This document shows, piece after piece, positions 7,573 to 16,307 of a stretch of DNA of 64,000 nt. Source of the stretch: Streptomyces sp. NBC_00286 (GTDB lineage: Bacteria > Actinomycetota > Actinomycetes > Streptomycetales > Streptomycetaceae); contig NZ_CP108054.1 in the NCBI RefSeq assembly GCF_036173125.1, positions 8,811,501-8,875,500 of the forward strand. The letters run 5' to 3'. Position numbers and translations under genes: made by a program. The notes below the pieces were generated by a model. That model was not told where the DNA came from. It searched no databases and saw only the letters and a program-made list of their open reading frames with translations. Numbering within the stretch: position 1 is the first letter of the stretch; each line of letters starts with the position of its first letter.

Positions 7573-8334
7573 GTGGGGACCACGCAGTTGGATACGGTGC
7601 CGGAGCCCAAGTACTGGCACTTGCGGACCGTACTGAGTGAGGCGCTGGACTCCGAGTTCTCGGTGGGCGAGATCCTGCCGAACGAGCGTGATCTTGCCGC
7701 GCGGTTCGGGGTGGCCCGGGCCACCCTGCGTCAGGCCCTGGAGCAGCTTGAACTCGAAGGTCGGCTTCAGCGGCGGCGCGGGGTCGGCACGACCGTGGCT
7801 CCGCCGCGTATGGGTGTGGACGTAGGGTCCGAGCAGCATGCGTGGCCGGGGGCGGCCGGGGACGCCTGGCGGGCCGTGGACTGCACGGTGGCGGTTCCGC
7901 CCGCGGCGGTGGCCGACATCCTGGAGATCGGGCATGAGGAGCAGGTGCATACGGTACGGCGCTCCCGGGTGACGCATGGGCAGCCTGTGGCCGCCGAGTT
8001 GCTGTACGTGCCTGCCTCGTCGGTGCCAGCGCTGTCCGCGATCGATGCGGCGTCGGGGGCGGGGCGGGCGCGGGCTGTGCTCCGGGAACTCCAGCGGCTG
8101 TCCCTGGAGACGCAGGACCGGGCTGTGGAGCTTGGCTCGGCGCGTGCGGACGACGCCAAGGAGCTCGACCGGCTTCCTGGCGCGCCGGTTCTTGTCGTCA
8201 CGACCCGGTTCTACGCCGAGGGGCGGACCGCGGCGGTGTCGGTCGCTACGTACCGGGCCGATACGTGTCGGCTGACGTTCGGTGACACGGGTGGGGTGGA
8301 GATCCACCATGACCCGGAGCGGCGGGCTTCCTAA
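7573..8334 (+). CDS. GntR/HutC-family regulator, DasR-like
   Basis: This 253-residue repressor has an N-terminal winged helix (roughly 15-80: NERDLAARFGVARATLRQAL and LEGRLQRRRGVGTTV) and a UTRA effector-binding domain (about 95-245). GTG 7573 is chosen because GGAGG lies 5 nt upstream; the frame extends 32 codons further without a ribosome site. Similarity in layout to DasR, the N-acetylglucosamine-responsive regulator of Streptomyces, is supported by the dre-like palindrome in its own promoter. It may therefore be a DasR target, an autoregulator, or a DasR paralogue with the same DNA specificity. A terminal-inverted-repeat element starts 11 nt after its stop. The effector is not deducible. 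Confidence 0.85.
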   Translation: MGTTQLDTVPEPKYWHLRTVLSEALDSEFSVGEILPNERDLAARFGVARATLRQALEQLELEGRLQRRRGVGTTVAPPRMGVDVGSEQHAWPGAAGDAWRAVDCTVAVPPAAVADILEIGHEEQVHTVRRSRVTHGQPVAAELLYVPASSVPALSAIDAASGAGRARAVLRELQRLSLETQDRAVELGSARADDAKELDRLPGAPVLVVTTRFYAEGRTAAVSVATYRADTCRLTFGDTGGVEIHHDPERRAS

Positions 8335-8344
8335 CGGGGTTTCC

Positions 8345-8825
8345 TCGCCCCCGCCGCCCCTACCCGTCCCATCCCGGGGGCTTCGCCCCTGGACCCCGGG
8401 TTCGTATGCCCAGGGGCTCCGCCCCTGGTCCCGGGTTTGTATGTCGACTGCGGACCGGTCGTGGCTGGGCGCGCAGTTCCCCGCGCCCCTTACGGGGCTT
8501 GACCCTCAGCGGGGTTCAGGGGCGGAGCCCCTCGTCAGGGCGCAGGGCGCAGCCGCCAGCGGGTCCAGGGGTGCAGCCCCGGCGGGGTTGAGGGGCGGAG
8601 CCCCTGCTTGGGGCGAGGGCGCAGCCACCAGCAGGTCCAGGAGTGCAGCCCTAGGCGGGGTCGAGGTGGCAGGCCCGGCGGGGTCCCGGACGCAGGCCTA
8701 GCGGTGTCAAGGGGCGCAGCCCCTGCGGAGTCCGGGGGAGCAGCCCCGGCGGGGTCCAGGGGCGGAGCCCCTGGGGGGTTGGGGCGGAGCCCCGAGGATG
8801 GGACGGGTAGGGGCGGCGGGGGCGA
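8345..8825. repeat. Intergenic element with 28-bp perfect terminal inverted repeats (copy 2)
   Basis: The ends at 8345-8372 and 8798-8825 are identical to those of the elements at 2505 and 48716. The interior is a chain of GGGGC(T/G)CCGCCCC-type hairpins separated by variants of AGCGGGGTCCAGGGG. Inside, 8447-8497 carries a different repeat family that recurs inverted at 28543-28640. No gene is supported. Confidence 0.85.
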
Positions 8826-8841
8826 AACAACCCCCCGACAC

Positions 8842-9999
8842 TCAGCGCCGTGCCGTTACCGTGCCCTCCACCGCGAACAGCTGCTCCTCCACGTGATCGA
8901 GAGCCAGCCGTAGCGCCCCCATCACCACGGCTGCCTCGCCCAGGACCGAAAGGGCCACCCGAGGTGGTCGCAGGCAGTAGCGGGACAGCTCCTTGCGTAG
9001 GGGCTCCAGTACGCCGTCGATGCCTGCCGCCCAGCCACCGATGACTACGAGCTCCGGGTCTAGGGCGAGTACCAGCGCCGCCACATCGTGGACCAGCCGC
9101 TGGATGAAACGCTCGACGGCCGCCCTAGCCCGCTCGTCACCCTCGCGGGCCTGCGCGAAGACCCTCGCCACCGCCTGCTCGTCAAGAGGATGCAGCGGCT
9201 TGTCCGTCGTGGACAGCAATGTCTCCGGAGTTGCCTCACGGCCCAGGAGATGCAGCGCACCGATCTCTCCGGCCGCACCCCCGTACCCGCGGTGCAGCCG
9301 CCCGCCGATCAACGAACCGGCTCCGGGGCTCAGACCGGCCAGCACGAACACCATGTCGTCGGACTCCGTGCCCGCACCCTTCCAGTGCTCGGCGACCACC
9401 GCGGCGTTGGCGTCGTTCTCCACCAGCACCGGGCATTTGAAGGAGCGACGCAGCCGCTCGCCCAGATGCAGGCCCGTCCAGTCGGGCAGGGCGGCGCCCA
9501 GCCGTACGGTGCCGCCCGCCTCGATGATGCCGGGCGTACCCACGCCGACGGCCCGCAGGGACCCGCGCGCGACGCCCGCCTGGCGCAGCAGCTCGGCGAC
9601 GGCGGTACGCAGCCGCTCCAGCCGCTCGTCCGCCGACGCCGACTCGGAAACGTCCTTGGCGATCGTCCCCAGGGTCCGGCCGTCCAGGTCCGCGAGAAGC
9701 GCGGCCACCCGATGCGAACCGATCTCAAGCCCCAGCAGATGCCCCGCCTCCGCCCGGAACCGGTACCTGCGCGCGGGCCGCCCCTGCCGCCGCGCGGCAC
9801 CCTCTTCGGCCGCGGCCTCGACAACGAGACCGCCCGCGACGAGCCCCTCGACGACGCCCTCGACGGTGGGCCGGGACAGCCCGGTCACCCGGGTGATCTC
9901 GGTGAGAGTCGCGAAGTCCGTGGCCCGCAGCGCATGCAGTACCACCGCGGAGTTGATCCTCCGCAGCAGCGAGGGATCCCCGCCGGTCAGCTGCCCCAA
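8842..9999 (-). CDS. ROK-family transcriptional repressor lacking the zinc motif
   Basis: This 385-residue protein pairs a MarR-like winged helix (about 15-75, LTEITRVTGLSRPTVEGVV) with a ROK sugar-kinase-like domain (GLEIGSHRVAALLADLDG, VGVGTPGIIEAGG and VENDANAAVVAEHW). The start is TTG with GGGAGG 7 nt upstream. Regulators of this group respond to sugars or phosphosugars. The histidine/cysteine zinc site that follows the GE(I/L)G segment in most ROK proteins is absent: the region reads GEIGALHLLGREATPE with no cysteines. That suggests ligand binding without structural zinc, or loss of sugar binding. It stands alone; no sugar transporter is adjacent. Confidence 0.88.
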   Translation of the reverse strand: MGQLTGGDPSLLRRINSAVVLHALRATDFATLTEITRVTGLSRPTVEGVVEGLVAGGLVVEAAAEEGAARRQGRPARRYRFRAEAGHLLGLEIGSHRVAALLADLDGRTLGTIAKDVSESASADERLERLRTAVAELLRQAGVARGSLRAVGVGTPGIIEAGGTVRLGAALPDWTGLHLGERLRRSFKCPVLVENDANAAVVAEHWKGAGTESDDMVFVLAGLSPGAGSLIGGRLHRGYGGAAGEIGALHLLGREATPETLLSTTDKPLHPLDEQAVARVFAQAREGDERARAAVERFIQRLVHDVAALVLALDPELVVIGGWAAGIDGVLEPLRKELSRYCLRPPRVALSVLGEAAVVMGALRLALDHVEEQLFAVEGTVTARR

Positions 10000-10098
10000 C
10001 GTACGTCCTCCCAGCTCGCGCGCGTGTTGGCCGGATCGTACTCGTAGTGACCGGACCCGGCGAGTGCCTGGCGGCAGCCCCTTGCGGGGAGCCCCGGA

Positions 10099-10764
10099 TC
10101 AGCCGGGGGCCACGAATCCCGACTCGTACGCCGCGATCACCGCCTGGGTCCGGTCCCGCGCCCCCAACTTCGCCAGTACGGCGCTGACATGGGACTTCAC
10201 CGTCTCGGTGCCGACCACCAGCCGCTCGGCGATCTCCGCGTTCGACAGGCCGCGGGTCATCAGCCGTAGTACCTCCGCCTCGCGCTCGGTCAGAGACGCC
10301 CGTTCCAGCACCGCCCGCGCCGTGGGATTCCCGCCACCACCGTCCCCGTACTCGGCGGCCAGTTGCCGCACCGACGCGGGGAACAGCAGAGACTCGCCCT
10401 CGGCGACCAGTCGCACCGCGTGTACGATCTCCGCGGGCCGCGCCCGCTTCAGCAGGAAACCGTCGGCGCCCGCGCGCAGCGCCTCGTACACGTACTCGTC
10501 GTTCTCGAAGGTTGTCACCACGACGATCTTCGGCGGCCGGTCGACGGTCCGCAGCACGGCCCGCGTGGCCTCGATGCCGTCCATGAGCGGCATCCGGACG
10601 TCCATCAGGACGACTTCGGGCCGCAGCTGGCGGACCAGCGGGATCACCGCGGCGCCGTCGGCGGCCTCCCCGACGACCTCGAGGTCGTGCTGCGCCTCCA
10701 GAACAGCGCGCAGACCGGCGCGTACGAGAGGTTCGTCATCGACGAGCAGAACGGTGACCGGCAC
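10099..10764 (-). CDS. NarL/FixJ-family response regulator
   Basis: This 221-residue regulator has a receiver domain (1-120) with acidic pair D9-D10, phosphoacceptor D55 in VLMDVRMP and K105 in LLKRARP. The LuxR-type HTH follows (about 150-215, LTEREAEVLRLMTRGLSNAEIA). The start is GTG 10764. It lies 14 nt after the stop of the histidine kinase gene and is certainly its partner. The pair is divergent from an ABC-2 exporter whose ATPase starts about 110 nt from the kinase start, so the exporter is the likely target, as is common for drug- or antibiotic-sensing systems in Actinobacteria. Confidence 0.93.
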   Translation of the reverse strand: MPVTVLLVDDEPLVRAGLRAVLEAQHDLEVVGEAADGAAVIPLVRQLRPEVVLMDVRMPLMDGIEATRAVLRTVDRPPKIVVVTTFENDEYVYEALRAGADGFLLKRARPAEIVHAVRLVAEGESLLFPASVRQLAAEYGDGGGGNPTARAVLERASLTEREAEVLRLMTRGLSNAEIAERLVVGTETVKSHVSAVLAKLGARDRTQAVIAAYESGFVAPG

Positions 10765-10778
10765 CCGGTCAGCGTAGA

Positions 10779-11936
10779 TCAGCGCAGCGGCAGTTCGACG
10801 TGCACCTGCCAGTCACCGTCGTCCGGGCCGGTTCGCGCAAGGCCGCCGAGCAGCGCGGCCCGCTCGCGTATGCCTCGCAGACCGCTGCCCCGACCGGGCC
10901 CGGCTATCTCCGCCGTCAGCGGATTGCGCACCTCCAGGGAGAGCGCCCGGGCCTCGACCCCGATACGGACCCGTACGGGCACGGACCCCGCATGCCGCAG
11001 CACATTGGTGAGCGACTCCTGGAGGATGCGATAGCCCTCCCGCGAGACCGGGCCGGGCACCTCCGTGAGCGGACCCGTCACCTCGGCGTCGACCTTCGCC
11101 CCGGAGGTGCGCGCCGACTCCAGCAGACGATCCGCCTCGGCGAGCGTCGGGCGGCTGCTCGCCGGCCGCTGAGACTCGCGCAGCACGCTCAGCACCCGCT
11201 CCAGGTCCTCCAGGGCGGCTCGCCCCGTGTCCTCGATGGCGCCCAGCGCCCGGTCGGTGAACTCTGGGTCGCCCGCCGCCCGCGCGGCACCCGCCTGCAC
11301 CACGGCCACGGTCAACGCGTGGCCGATCGAGTCGTGCAGCTCGCGGGCGATGCGCGTCCGCTCCAGGAGCCGTTCGGTGCGCTCCTCCAGGGCGGCGACC
11401 CGCTCGGCCGCGGACGGTCCGAGGAGGCGGCGCGCGATGGCCGTGATCAGCTCGCCGAGACCGACGACTGCCCCGTACAGGGCGATCAGTGGCAACGGCG
11501 CGAGCAGCGCGTAGGCCCAGTGAGGGTGCGCCTCCGAGAGGAGCGGGACATCGTCCGGCACGTGCCCGAAGGGGAGCTGGACCAGCACCACGGCAAGGAC
11601 CGGCAGCCAGACACTGGCCACTCCGGCCCCCCAGCCGAGGAGCATGCGCGCTTCCAGCCACACCACCGTGCGGAATCGGTCCCCCCATGTCACCGACGGC
11701 CCTACGGAGATCCCCGACTCCTCCTCCTCGCCCGGCGTCAGCAGCAATCGCGCCTGCACACCCTCGCCGTGCCGCACGGCCGGGATGAGCCCGAGCGGAA
11801 TGAGGAACAGAGCGGGCACCCACGGGCGCGAGGGCATGATGAACATCCACACGCTCACGATCAGCATCGGCACCCACAGGTGCAGCAAGCGCGTGTACGT
11901 CGTCCCCCGGATCAACCGGCGCAGGAAGCGGGCCAT
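10779..11936 (-). CDS. Sensor histidine kinase, HisKA_3 type
   Basis: This 385-residue membrane kinase has two hydrophobic segments near 17-55 and two near 105-165. A HisKA_3 dimerisation segment follows with ERTRIARELHDSIGHAL (phosphoacceptor His201), then a HATPase domain (RILQESLTNVLRHAG, GRGSGLRGIRERAALLGG). The start at ATG 11936 has no SD. An upstream frame extension is discarded because it is antisense to the ABC gene. The short loops suggest a membrane-level signal such as an antibiotic or envelope stress. It forms an operon with the response regulator downstream. Confidence 0.92.
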   Translation of the reverse strand: MARFLRRLIRGTTYTRLLHLWVPMLIVSVWMFIMPSRPWVPALFLIPLGLIPAVRHGEGVQARLLLTPGEEEESGISVGPSVTWGDRFRTVVWLEARMLLGWGAGVASVWLPVLAVVLVQLPFGHVPDDVPLLSEAHPHWAYALLAPLPLIALYGAVVGLGELITAIARRLLGPSAAERVAALEERTERLLERTRIARELHDSIGHALTVAVVQAGAARAAGDPEFTDRALGAIEDTGRAALEDLERVLSVLRESQRPASSRPTLAEADRLLESARTSGAKVDAEVTGPLTEVPGPVSREGYRILQESLTNVLRHAGSVPVRVRIGVEARALSLEVRNPLTAEIAGPGRGSGLRGIRERAALLGGLARTGPDDGDWQVHVELPLR

Positions 11937-12044
11937 TTGGTCATCGTGCCAGCCGCCACTGACAACGGTCCTCCCCCGGGCGAGGGAGACGCTCTCCACC
12001 CGCGGGGGAGGCCCCGGTGCCGCACAGACGGCCAGGCTGGGCCC

Positions 12045-12986
12045 ATGACCAGCATCGACGTACAGGAGCTCACCAAGGTGTACGGCACCACACGCGCCGT
12101 GGACCACCTCACCTTCCGCGTGGAACCCGGCCGCGTCACCGGCTTCCTCGGCCCCAACGGCGCCGGAAAGTCCACCACTCTGCGGCTCGTGCTCGGCCTG
12201 GACCGGCCGACGTCCGGCACCGCCACCATCGGCGGCCGTGCCTACGCGACGCTCGACGAGCCGCTGCGCCACGTCGGCGCCCTGCTCGACGCGCAGGCGG
12301 CGCACGGTGCGCGCACGGCTCGGGACCATCTGCGCGTGCTCGCCGCGAGCAACCGCCTCCCGGAGCGCCGCGCGGACGAGGTCCTGGAAGAAGCGGGGCT
12401 CGCCTCGGTCGCCGGCCGCCGCGTCAGGACGTACTCCCTCGGAATGCGTCAGCGCCTGGGCATCGCCGCCGCGCTCCTCGGCGATCCGCCGGTGGTCCTG
12501 CTCGACGAGCCGTCGAACGGGCTCGACCCCGAAGGCATCATCTGGATCCGGGAGTTGATGCGCCGACTGGCTCGCGAGGGCCGCGTCGTGCTCGTCTCCA
12601 GCCACCTGATGAACGAGACCGCGTCCTTCGCCGACCACCTCGTCGTCCTGGGCCGCGGCCGCCTGCTCGCCGACATGCCGATGCGGGAGTTCATCGACGC
12701 GCGCGTGCAGCCACGCGTACGCGTGCGCACCACGGACGGAGCGGCACTGCGGAAGCTGCTCGCCCGGCACGGATACGACGCAGTGGAGGGTGCGGACGAA
12801 CGGTGGATCGTGCACCACGCGCGCGTGGACGACATCGGCCGCCTCACCTCGGGCACGGGAGTGCCCATCCTGGAACTCGCCGCGGAGGAGGGCACGTTGG
12901 AGCAGGCCTACCTCGATCTGACCGCCATGGAGGCCGAGTTCGCCGCCCAGGCCTCAAAGACATCGAACCAGCCGCAGGAGGCCTGA
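12045..12986 (+). CDS. ABC-2 type transporter ATP-binding protein
   Basis: This 313-residue ATPase shows Walker A GPNGAGKST (36-44), signature YSLGMRQRL, Walker B VVLLDEPSNGLDPEG and a switch histidine in SSHLM. A C-terminal regulatory tail of about 100 residues is typical of the NatA/DrrA group. The start is ATG 12045; the longer open frame upstream is antisense to the kinase gene. The permease follows 2 nt after its stop. The pair probably exports a hydrophobic compound such as an antimicrobial, under the divergent two-component system. Confidence 0.93.
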   Translation: MTSIDVQELTKVYGTTRAVDHLTFRVEPGRVTGFLGPNGAGKSTTLRLVLGLDRPTSGTATIGGRAYATLDEPLRHVGALLDAQAAHGARTARDHLRVLAASNRLPERRADEVLEEAGLASVAGRRVRTYSLGMRQRLGIAAALLGDPPVVLLDEPSNGLDPEGIIWIRELMRRLAREGRVVLVSSHLMNETASFADHLVVLGRGRLLADMPMREFIDARVQPRVRVRTTDGAALRKLLARHGYDAVEGADERWIVHHARVDDIGRLTSGTGVPILELAAEEGTLEQAYLDLTAMEAEFAAQASKTSNQPQEA

Positions 12987-12988
12987 CC

Positions 12989-13726
12989 GTGACGTTCGCA
13001 CCCGTACTCCACTCCGAGTGGCTCAAGATCCGTACGCTGCGGTCCCTCGTCGCCGGACTGGCCTCCGTCGTACTCGTCACCGCAGCCTTCTCCGCGATCG
13101 CCGGGCTCGACGCGTCCTCGGGCGAATCCTCCGGCGAGGACTTCGACCCCTTGTTCTCGGCGTTCTTCGGCGTCAGTTTCGGGCAGATCGCGGCGATCGC
13201 GTTCGGCGCGCAAGCCGTGTCGTCGGAGTTCCAGGGCGGTGCGCTGCGGGTCTCGCTGGCCGCGGTGCCGCATCGTGGCCGGTGGTTCACGGCGAAGGCG
13301 ACGGCGGTCGGCGTACCGGCCCTTGTCGTCGGGCTGGTCACCGGGTTCGTAAGTCTGGCCGTGGGCAAGGCGGTCCTCGGTGACCGGGGGAGCGGGCTGA
13401 GCTGGGGCGAGGGACTGCGGGGTGTCGTCGGTTGCGGGCTTTACCTCGCGCTGATGGCCCTGTTCGCGGCCGGGCTGACCGCTCTGCTGCGCAGCGGAGT
13501 CGCCACCCTGAGCATCCTGATCCCGTTCCTGCTCATCGTGTCCTTCGTCGTCGGGGGAGTGTCCGGTGGAGTCGCCGACTTCCTGCCGGACAAGGCGGGC
13601 CAGGTGGTCTTCCACGAGACGTCCGACGGCGCGCTCGGCCCCTGGAGCGGGCTGGCAGTGACGGCGCTGTGGGCCGCGGCCGCGCTGGCGGCGGGGGCAT
13701 GGAGCGTACGGCGCCGGGATGCTTGA
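12989..13726 (+). CDS. ABC-2 type transporter permease
   Basis: This 245-residue membrane protein has six predicted helices. Its N-terminus, VLHSEWLKIRTLRS, is typical of ABC-2 permeases, and QGGALRVSLAAVPHRGRW is the family's coupling segment. GTG 12989 is preceded by AGGAGG (12976-12981) that lies in the end of the ATPase gene, so translation is coupled. With one ATPase and one permease the complex is presumably a homodimer of each. Confidence 0.9.
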   Translation: MTFAPVLHSEWLKIRTLRSLVAGLASVVLVTAAFSAIAGLDASSGESSGEDFDPLFSAFFGVSFGQIAAIAFGAQAVSSEFQGGALRVSLAAVPHRGRWFTAKATAVGVPALVVGLVTGFVSLAVGKAVLGDRGSGLSWGEGLRGVVGCGLYLALMALFAAGLTALLRSGVATLSILIPFLLIVSFVVGGVSGGVADFLPDKAGQVVFHETSDGALGPWSGLAVTALWAAAALAAGAWSVRRRDA

Positions 13727-13759
13727 GCAGCGGCTGGGTCGCGGCTGACGGACCACCAA

Positions 13760-14233
13760 ATGTCAGTGCCGCAGGGTTTACTGGATCTCATGACCCTCGC
13801 GCAGCAACTCGCCACGATAGACGAGCTGTGCTCCCGACCCTTTCCCACGGAGCACGGCCGGTCGGACGTCGGCACCGCAGGACCTGGGTTCCACATAGCC
13901 GAATTGGTGACGAGCGACGACTTCTGGGAGGACGACGGGACGGAGCGGGCGGAGACGGCCGTGCAGTACGAGGCGGACAGGGACGGCCTCTCCGAGCGGC
14001 TGACCGATCGCTGGGGTGCGCCGCAGAAATTCTCGCTGTGGAGCCTCCAGGAGCGTGCCATGGGCGGCGAGGACATACCTGAGCCATGGGGTTCGCTCAG
14101 CTCTCATGTGCAGGACGTGCACTCGTGGAGATACGAGGAGACCGGCCGCTGGGTTGTTCTCGGTGTGTCCCAGTGGGACAAGGAGCTGCCGTTCCAACTC
14201 CTTGCCGTGGTCACCGAGATAGATCCACCGTGA
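13760..14233 (+). CDS. Conserved hypothetical cytosolic protein
   Basis: This 157-residue acidic protein has no domain I recognise. It has no signal peptide or membrane segment, several tryptophans (WGAPQKFSLWSL, HSWRY, GRWVVLGVSQWDKELP) and an all-beta look near the C-terminus. The composition is normal for a genuine Streptomyces gene. Neither start has a clear SD; an in-frame ATG at 13790 (MTLAQQLATIDEL) may be the real one, giving 147 residues. It lies 33 nt downstream of the ABC permease but is probably transcribed separately, and it converges on the glycosylase gene. Confidence 0.65.
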   Translation: MSVPQGLLDLMTLAQQLATIDELCSRPFPTEHGRSDVGTAGPGFHIAELVTSDDFWEDDGTERAETAVQYEADRDGLSERLTDRWGAPQKFSLWSLQERAMGGEDIPEPWGSLSSHVQDVHSWRYEETGRWVVLGVSQWDKELPFQLLAVVTEIDPP

Positions 14234-14237
14234 CCCG

Positions 14238-14738
14238 CTAAGTCTGGGCAGCCGCCGCCCGCAACCGCCCGAACTCCTCCGCCATCGTCTCCGCCGTCCA
14301 GTGCGCGTTCAGCCCGCTGGGGTTAGGCAGTACCCACACGCGCGTGTCACCGATGGTCCGCTCCTGCGGCCCCACTTGAGCCCTGCGCTCGTCGAAGGCC
14401 GCCCGGTAAGCGGTGACGCCCACCACCGCAAGCCAGCGCGGACGCAGACGCTCCACCTTCAGGCTCAGCAGCCGGCCGCCCTCCCGGTACTCCTCCGCGC
14501 TGAGCTCGTCGGCTCGCGCGGAGGCCCGCGCCACCACGTTCGTGATGCCGAGTCCGTACGAGAGCAACTCGCCCTGCTCTGACGGCTTCAGCAGCCGAGG
14601 TGTGAAACCGGAGAGGTGCAGGACCGGCCAGAAGCGGTTGCCCGGGCGGGCGAAATGGTGGCCCGTCGCGGCCGTCATGAGCCCGGGGTTGATGCCGCAG
14701 AACAGAACGCGGAGGCCGTCCGCGACGACATCCGGCAC
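14238..14738 (-). CDS. mug: Mismatch-specific uracil/thymine-DNA glycosylase
   Basis: This cytosolic base-excision enzyme of the Mug/TDG group removes U or T opposite G. It has FCGINPG (active-site loop with the catalytic Asn) near the N-terminus and NPSGLNAHW near the C-terminus. GTG 14738 is the only standard start, giving 166 residues. The same frame continues upstream with TRFTPAELEAARDRL, which reads like the family's conserved N-terminus. It reaches a CTG at 14786 that overlaps the purB stop codon; GGGGG lies about 8 nt before it. The real product may therefore begin with CTG 14786 and be translationally coupled to purB (182 residues). Confidence 0.88.
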   Translation of the reverse strand: MPDVVADGLRVLFCGINPGLMTAATGHHFARPGNRFWPVLHLSGFTPRLLKPSEQGELLSYGLGITNVVARASARADELSAEEYREGGRLLSLKVERLRPRWLAVVGVTAYRAAFDERRAQVGPQERTIGDTRVWVLPNPSGLNAHWTAETMAEEFGRLRAAAAQT

Positions 14739-14782
14739 CAGCCGGTCGCGGGCGGCCTCCAGTTCCGCAGGGGTGAAGCGGG

Positions 14783-16225
14783 TCAGAGGATCGCCCCCGG
14801 CGTGTAACCCGCCGCCTCCGGGTGCTGCTTGACGATCTCCTCGATCCGGCCGACGACCGCGGAAACCTGGTCGGCGGCGGCCCCCGTGAAGGACAGCTTG
14901 TCGGCCATCAGCGCGTCGAGCTCCGCACGGTCCAGCGGAAGGCGGTCGTCGGCGGCCAGCTTGTCGAGCAGTTCGTTGCGCTCGGCGCCCTGTTCGCGCA
15001 TCGCGAGAGCGGACGCTACGGCGTTCTCCTTGATGGCCTCGTGCGCGAGCTCCCGGCCGACACCGGCGCGTACGGCACCCATCAGGACCTTCGTCGTCGC
15101 GAGGAACGGCAGATAGCGGTCCAGCTCACGTGCGACGACCGCGGGGAAGGCGCCGAACTCGTCGAGCACGGTGAGGAACGTCTCCAGCAGGCCGTCCAGC
15201 GCGAAGAAGGCGTCGGGCAGCGCGACGCGGCGTACGACCGAGCAGGAGACGTCGCCCTCGTTCCACTGGTCGCCCGCGAGCTCGCCGGTCATCGAGGCGT
15301 AGCCGCGCAGGATCACCATCAGACCGTTGACGCGCTCGCAGGAGCGGGTGTTCATCTTGTGCGGCATCGCCGAGGAGCCGACCTGACCAGGCTTGAAGCC
15401 CTCGGTCACCAGCTCGTGCCCGGCCATCAGGCGGATCGTCTTGGCGAGCGAGGACGGGGCAGCGGCCAGCTGCACCAGGGCGGTGACGACCTCGTAGTCG
15501 AGCGAGCGCGGGTAGACCTGGCCGACGGAGGTGAAGGCCTGCGAGAAGCCGAGGTGCCCGGCGATGCGCTGCTCCAGCTCGGCGAGCTTCGCCGCGTCGC
15601 CCCCCAGCAGGTCGAGCATGTCCTGGGCCGTGCCCACCGGACCCTTGATGCCGCGCAACGGGTATCGGGCGAGCAGCTCCTCGACCCGGCCGTACGCGAC
15701 GAGCAGCTCGTCGGCGGCGGTCGCGAAGCGCTTGCCGAGGGTGGTGGCCTGCGCGGCGACGTTGTGCGAACGGCCCGCCATGACCAGCTCGCCGTACTCA
15801 CCGGCCAGCTTCCCGAGCCGCGCCAGGACCGCCACCGTACGGTCGCGCATCAGCTCCAGCGAGAGCCGGATCTGCAGCTGCTCGACGTTCTCCGTGAGGT
15901 CACGCGAGGTCATGCCCTTGTGGACGTGCTCGTGCCCGGCGAGATCGTTGAACTCCTCGATCCGCGCCTTGACGTCGTGCCGCGTGACCTTCTCGCGCTC
16001 GGCGATCGAGGCCAGGTCGACCTGGTCGAGGACGCGCTCATAGTCGGCGAGGGCGGCATCCGGCACCTCGATCCCGAGATCCTTCTGGGCCCGCAGCACG
16101 GCGAGCCAGAGCTGACGCTCCAGCTTCACCTTCTGCTCGGGGGACCACAGGACGGCGAGCTCGGCGGAGGCGTAGCGGCCGGCGAGGACGTTCGGGATAC
16201 GGGGCTTTGCGGGCGCGGGAGTCAC
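14783..16225 (-). CDS. purB: Adenylosuccinate lyase
   Basis: This 480-residue enzyme of purine synthesis cleaves SAICAR and adenylosuccinate, releasing fumarate. The fumarase/aspartase signature is GSSAMPHKMN (flexible catalytic serine loop). Other conserved stretches are GMTSRDLTENVEQ and GRSHNVAAQATTLGKR (catalytic His region). GTG 16225 is preceded by TAGAAT 9 nt upstream, suggesting a nearly leaderless transcript. The downstream glycosylase gene overlaps or abuts the stop. Identification is firm. Confidence 0.96.
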   Translation of the reverse strand: MTPAPAKPRIPNVLAGRYASAELAVLWSPEQKVKLERQLWLAVLRAQKDLGIEVPDAALADYERVLDQVDLASIAEREKVTRHDVKARIEEFNDLAGHEHVHKGMTSRDLTENVEQLQIRLSLELMRDRTVAVLARLGKLAGEYGELVMAGRSHNVAAQATTLGKRFATAADELLVAYGRVEELLARYPLRGIKGPVGTAQDMLDLLGGDAAKLAELEQRIAGHLGFSQAFTSVGQVYPRSLDYEVVTALVQLAAAPSSLAKTIRLMAGHELVTEGFKPGQVGSSAMPHKMNTRSCERVNGLMVILRGYASMTGELAGDQWNEGDVSCSVVRRVALPDAFFALDGLLETFLTVLDEFGAFPAVVARELDRYLPFLATTKVLMGAVRAGVGRELAHEAIKENAVASALAMREQGAERNELLDKLAADDRLPLDRAELDALMADKLSFTGAAADQVSAVVGRIEEIVKQHPEAAGYTPGAIL

Positions 16226-16307
16226 GTGGCCTGATTCTACTGGCGGTTCCCGCAGGCCAGCGCCACGGGGTTGTTCGTCGGAAGCTATAAGCGCGGTCCG
16301 AGGCCGC

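Noticed and set aside
10800..12044. Plus-strand open frame upstream of the ABC ATPase
   Set aside because: It is antisense to the histidine kinase gene, and the ATPase family start is at ATG 12045.
12844..13759. Minus-strand frames across the ABC permease gene
   Set aside because: They are shadows of the ABC permease; the plus-strand gene has a clear SD and hydrophobic helices.
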